DNA from: CAZVWH01 sp964631175
GTDB taxonomy: Bacteria > Planctomycetota > Phycisphaerae > Sedimentisphaerales > Anaerobacaceae
Direction of reading: 5' to 3'
Length of the DNA stretch: 21,680 bases
Assembly: GCA_964631175.1 (NCBI GenBank)
Contig: CAZVWH010000048.1
Span: forward strand, 1-21,680
Position numbers and translations under genes: made by a program. Below, piece after piece: positions 21,593 through 21,680 of the stretch (positions are counted from its first letter, which is position 1; the number at the start of each line of letters is the position of its first letter). The notes beneath the pieces were generated by a model, which worked only from the letters and a program-made list of their open reading frames with translations, was not told the origin of the DNA and made no database searches.

Positions 21593-21680
21593 TCACTCGT
21601 CCTTCGTGTATTGTTTGAATAACCTATTTATGTCCGCAGTTTGGGTGTCACCGGCGTGAATTACCACACGGTACCGCAAA
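21593..21680 (-). CDS. C-terminal end of an unidentified minus-strand gene (partial)
   Basis: The last 28 codons read LRYRVVIHAGDTQTADINRL then FKQYTKDE before a TGA (21595-21593). The composition and the beta-strand/helix pattern look like genuine coding sequence. The ending vaguely resembles DUF6807/PmoA-type proteins, but this is too short to rely on. The rest lies outside the window. Confidence 0.45.
   Translation of the reverse strand, partial: LRYRVVIHAGDTQTADINRLFKQYTKDE

Overview
This 21.7 kb window looks like ordinary chromosome from a diderm, largely anaerobic bacterium. Gene content, the AsmA-like envelope protein, system II cytochrome c assembly and the style of the small palindromic repeats suggest Planctomycetota (Phycisphaerae-like). 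That placement is an impression from gene style and was not tested by phylogeny. No prophage, CRISPR array, rRNA or tRNA was seen.

Layout. Positions 1-888 hold no intact gene, but contain a decayed IS200/IS605-type transposase (about 470-707) and a good promoter for purD (800-828). purD is followed by a very large AsmA-like protein gene, then a DUF3795 gene broken by one in-frame TAA and a small membrane protein. trmB faces these genes. A nicotinamidase/isochorismatase-family hydrolase follows. Next is a heme and cytochrome c block: hemA-hemC on the minus strand, divergent from ccsB(resB)-ccsA on the plus strand, with a secreted diheme c-type cytochrome gene converging on ccsA. A 65-aa minus-strand gene and queA come next.

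From 16.3 to 19.9 kb lies a compact reductive oxygen-defence island. It contains a PerR-like Fur-family regulator with a perfect 8-1-8 palindromic operator over its own -10 box, rubrerythrin, thiol peroxidase, a remnant of a flavodiiron protein gene with most of its middle deleted, desulfoferrodoxin (superoxide reductase), a ferritin-like diiron protein and rubredoxin. Rubredoxin is the expected electron donor to superoxide reductase and rubrerythrin. zwf (glucose-6-phosphate dehydrogenase), a source of NADPH, follows. The window ends inside a minus-strand gene of which only the last 28 codons are visible.

The most unusual layer is repeats. There are three intergenic double-hairpin elements, two TGTCATTGCGAG...CTCGCAATGACA elements and one GTCATTTCGA...TCGAAATGAC element. 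Short palindromic or repeated segments also lie in frame inside genes (asmA-like, trmB, hemA, ccsA). One intergenic element is flanked by an exact 15-bp direct repeat and appears to have split a perR-rbr operon. I found no convincing wholly new system; the best leads are the repeat biology and the partly decayed redox-defence locus.
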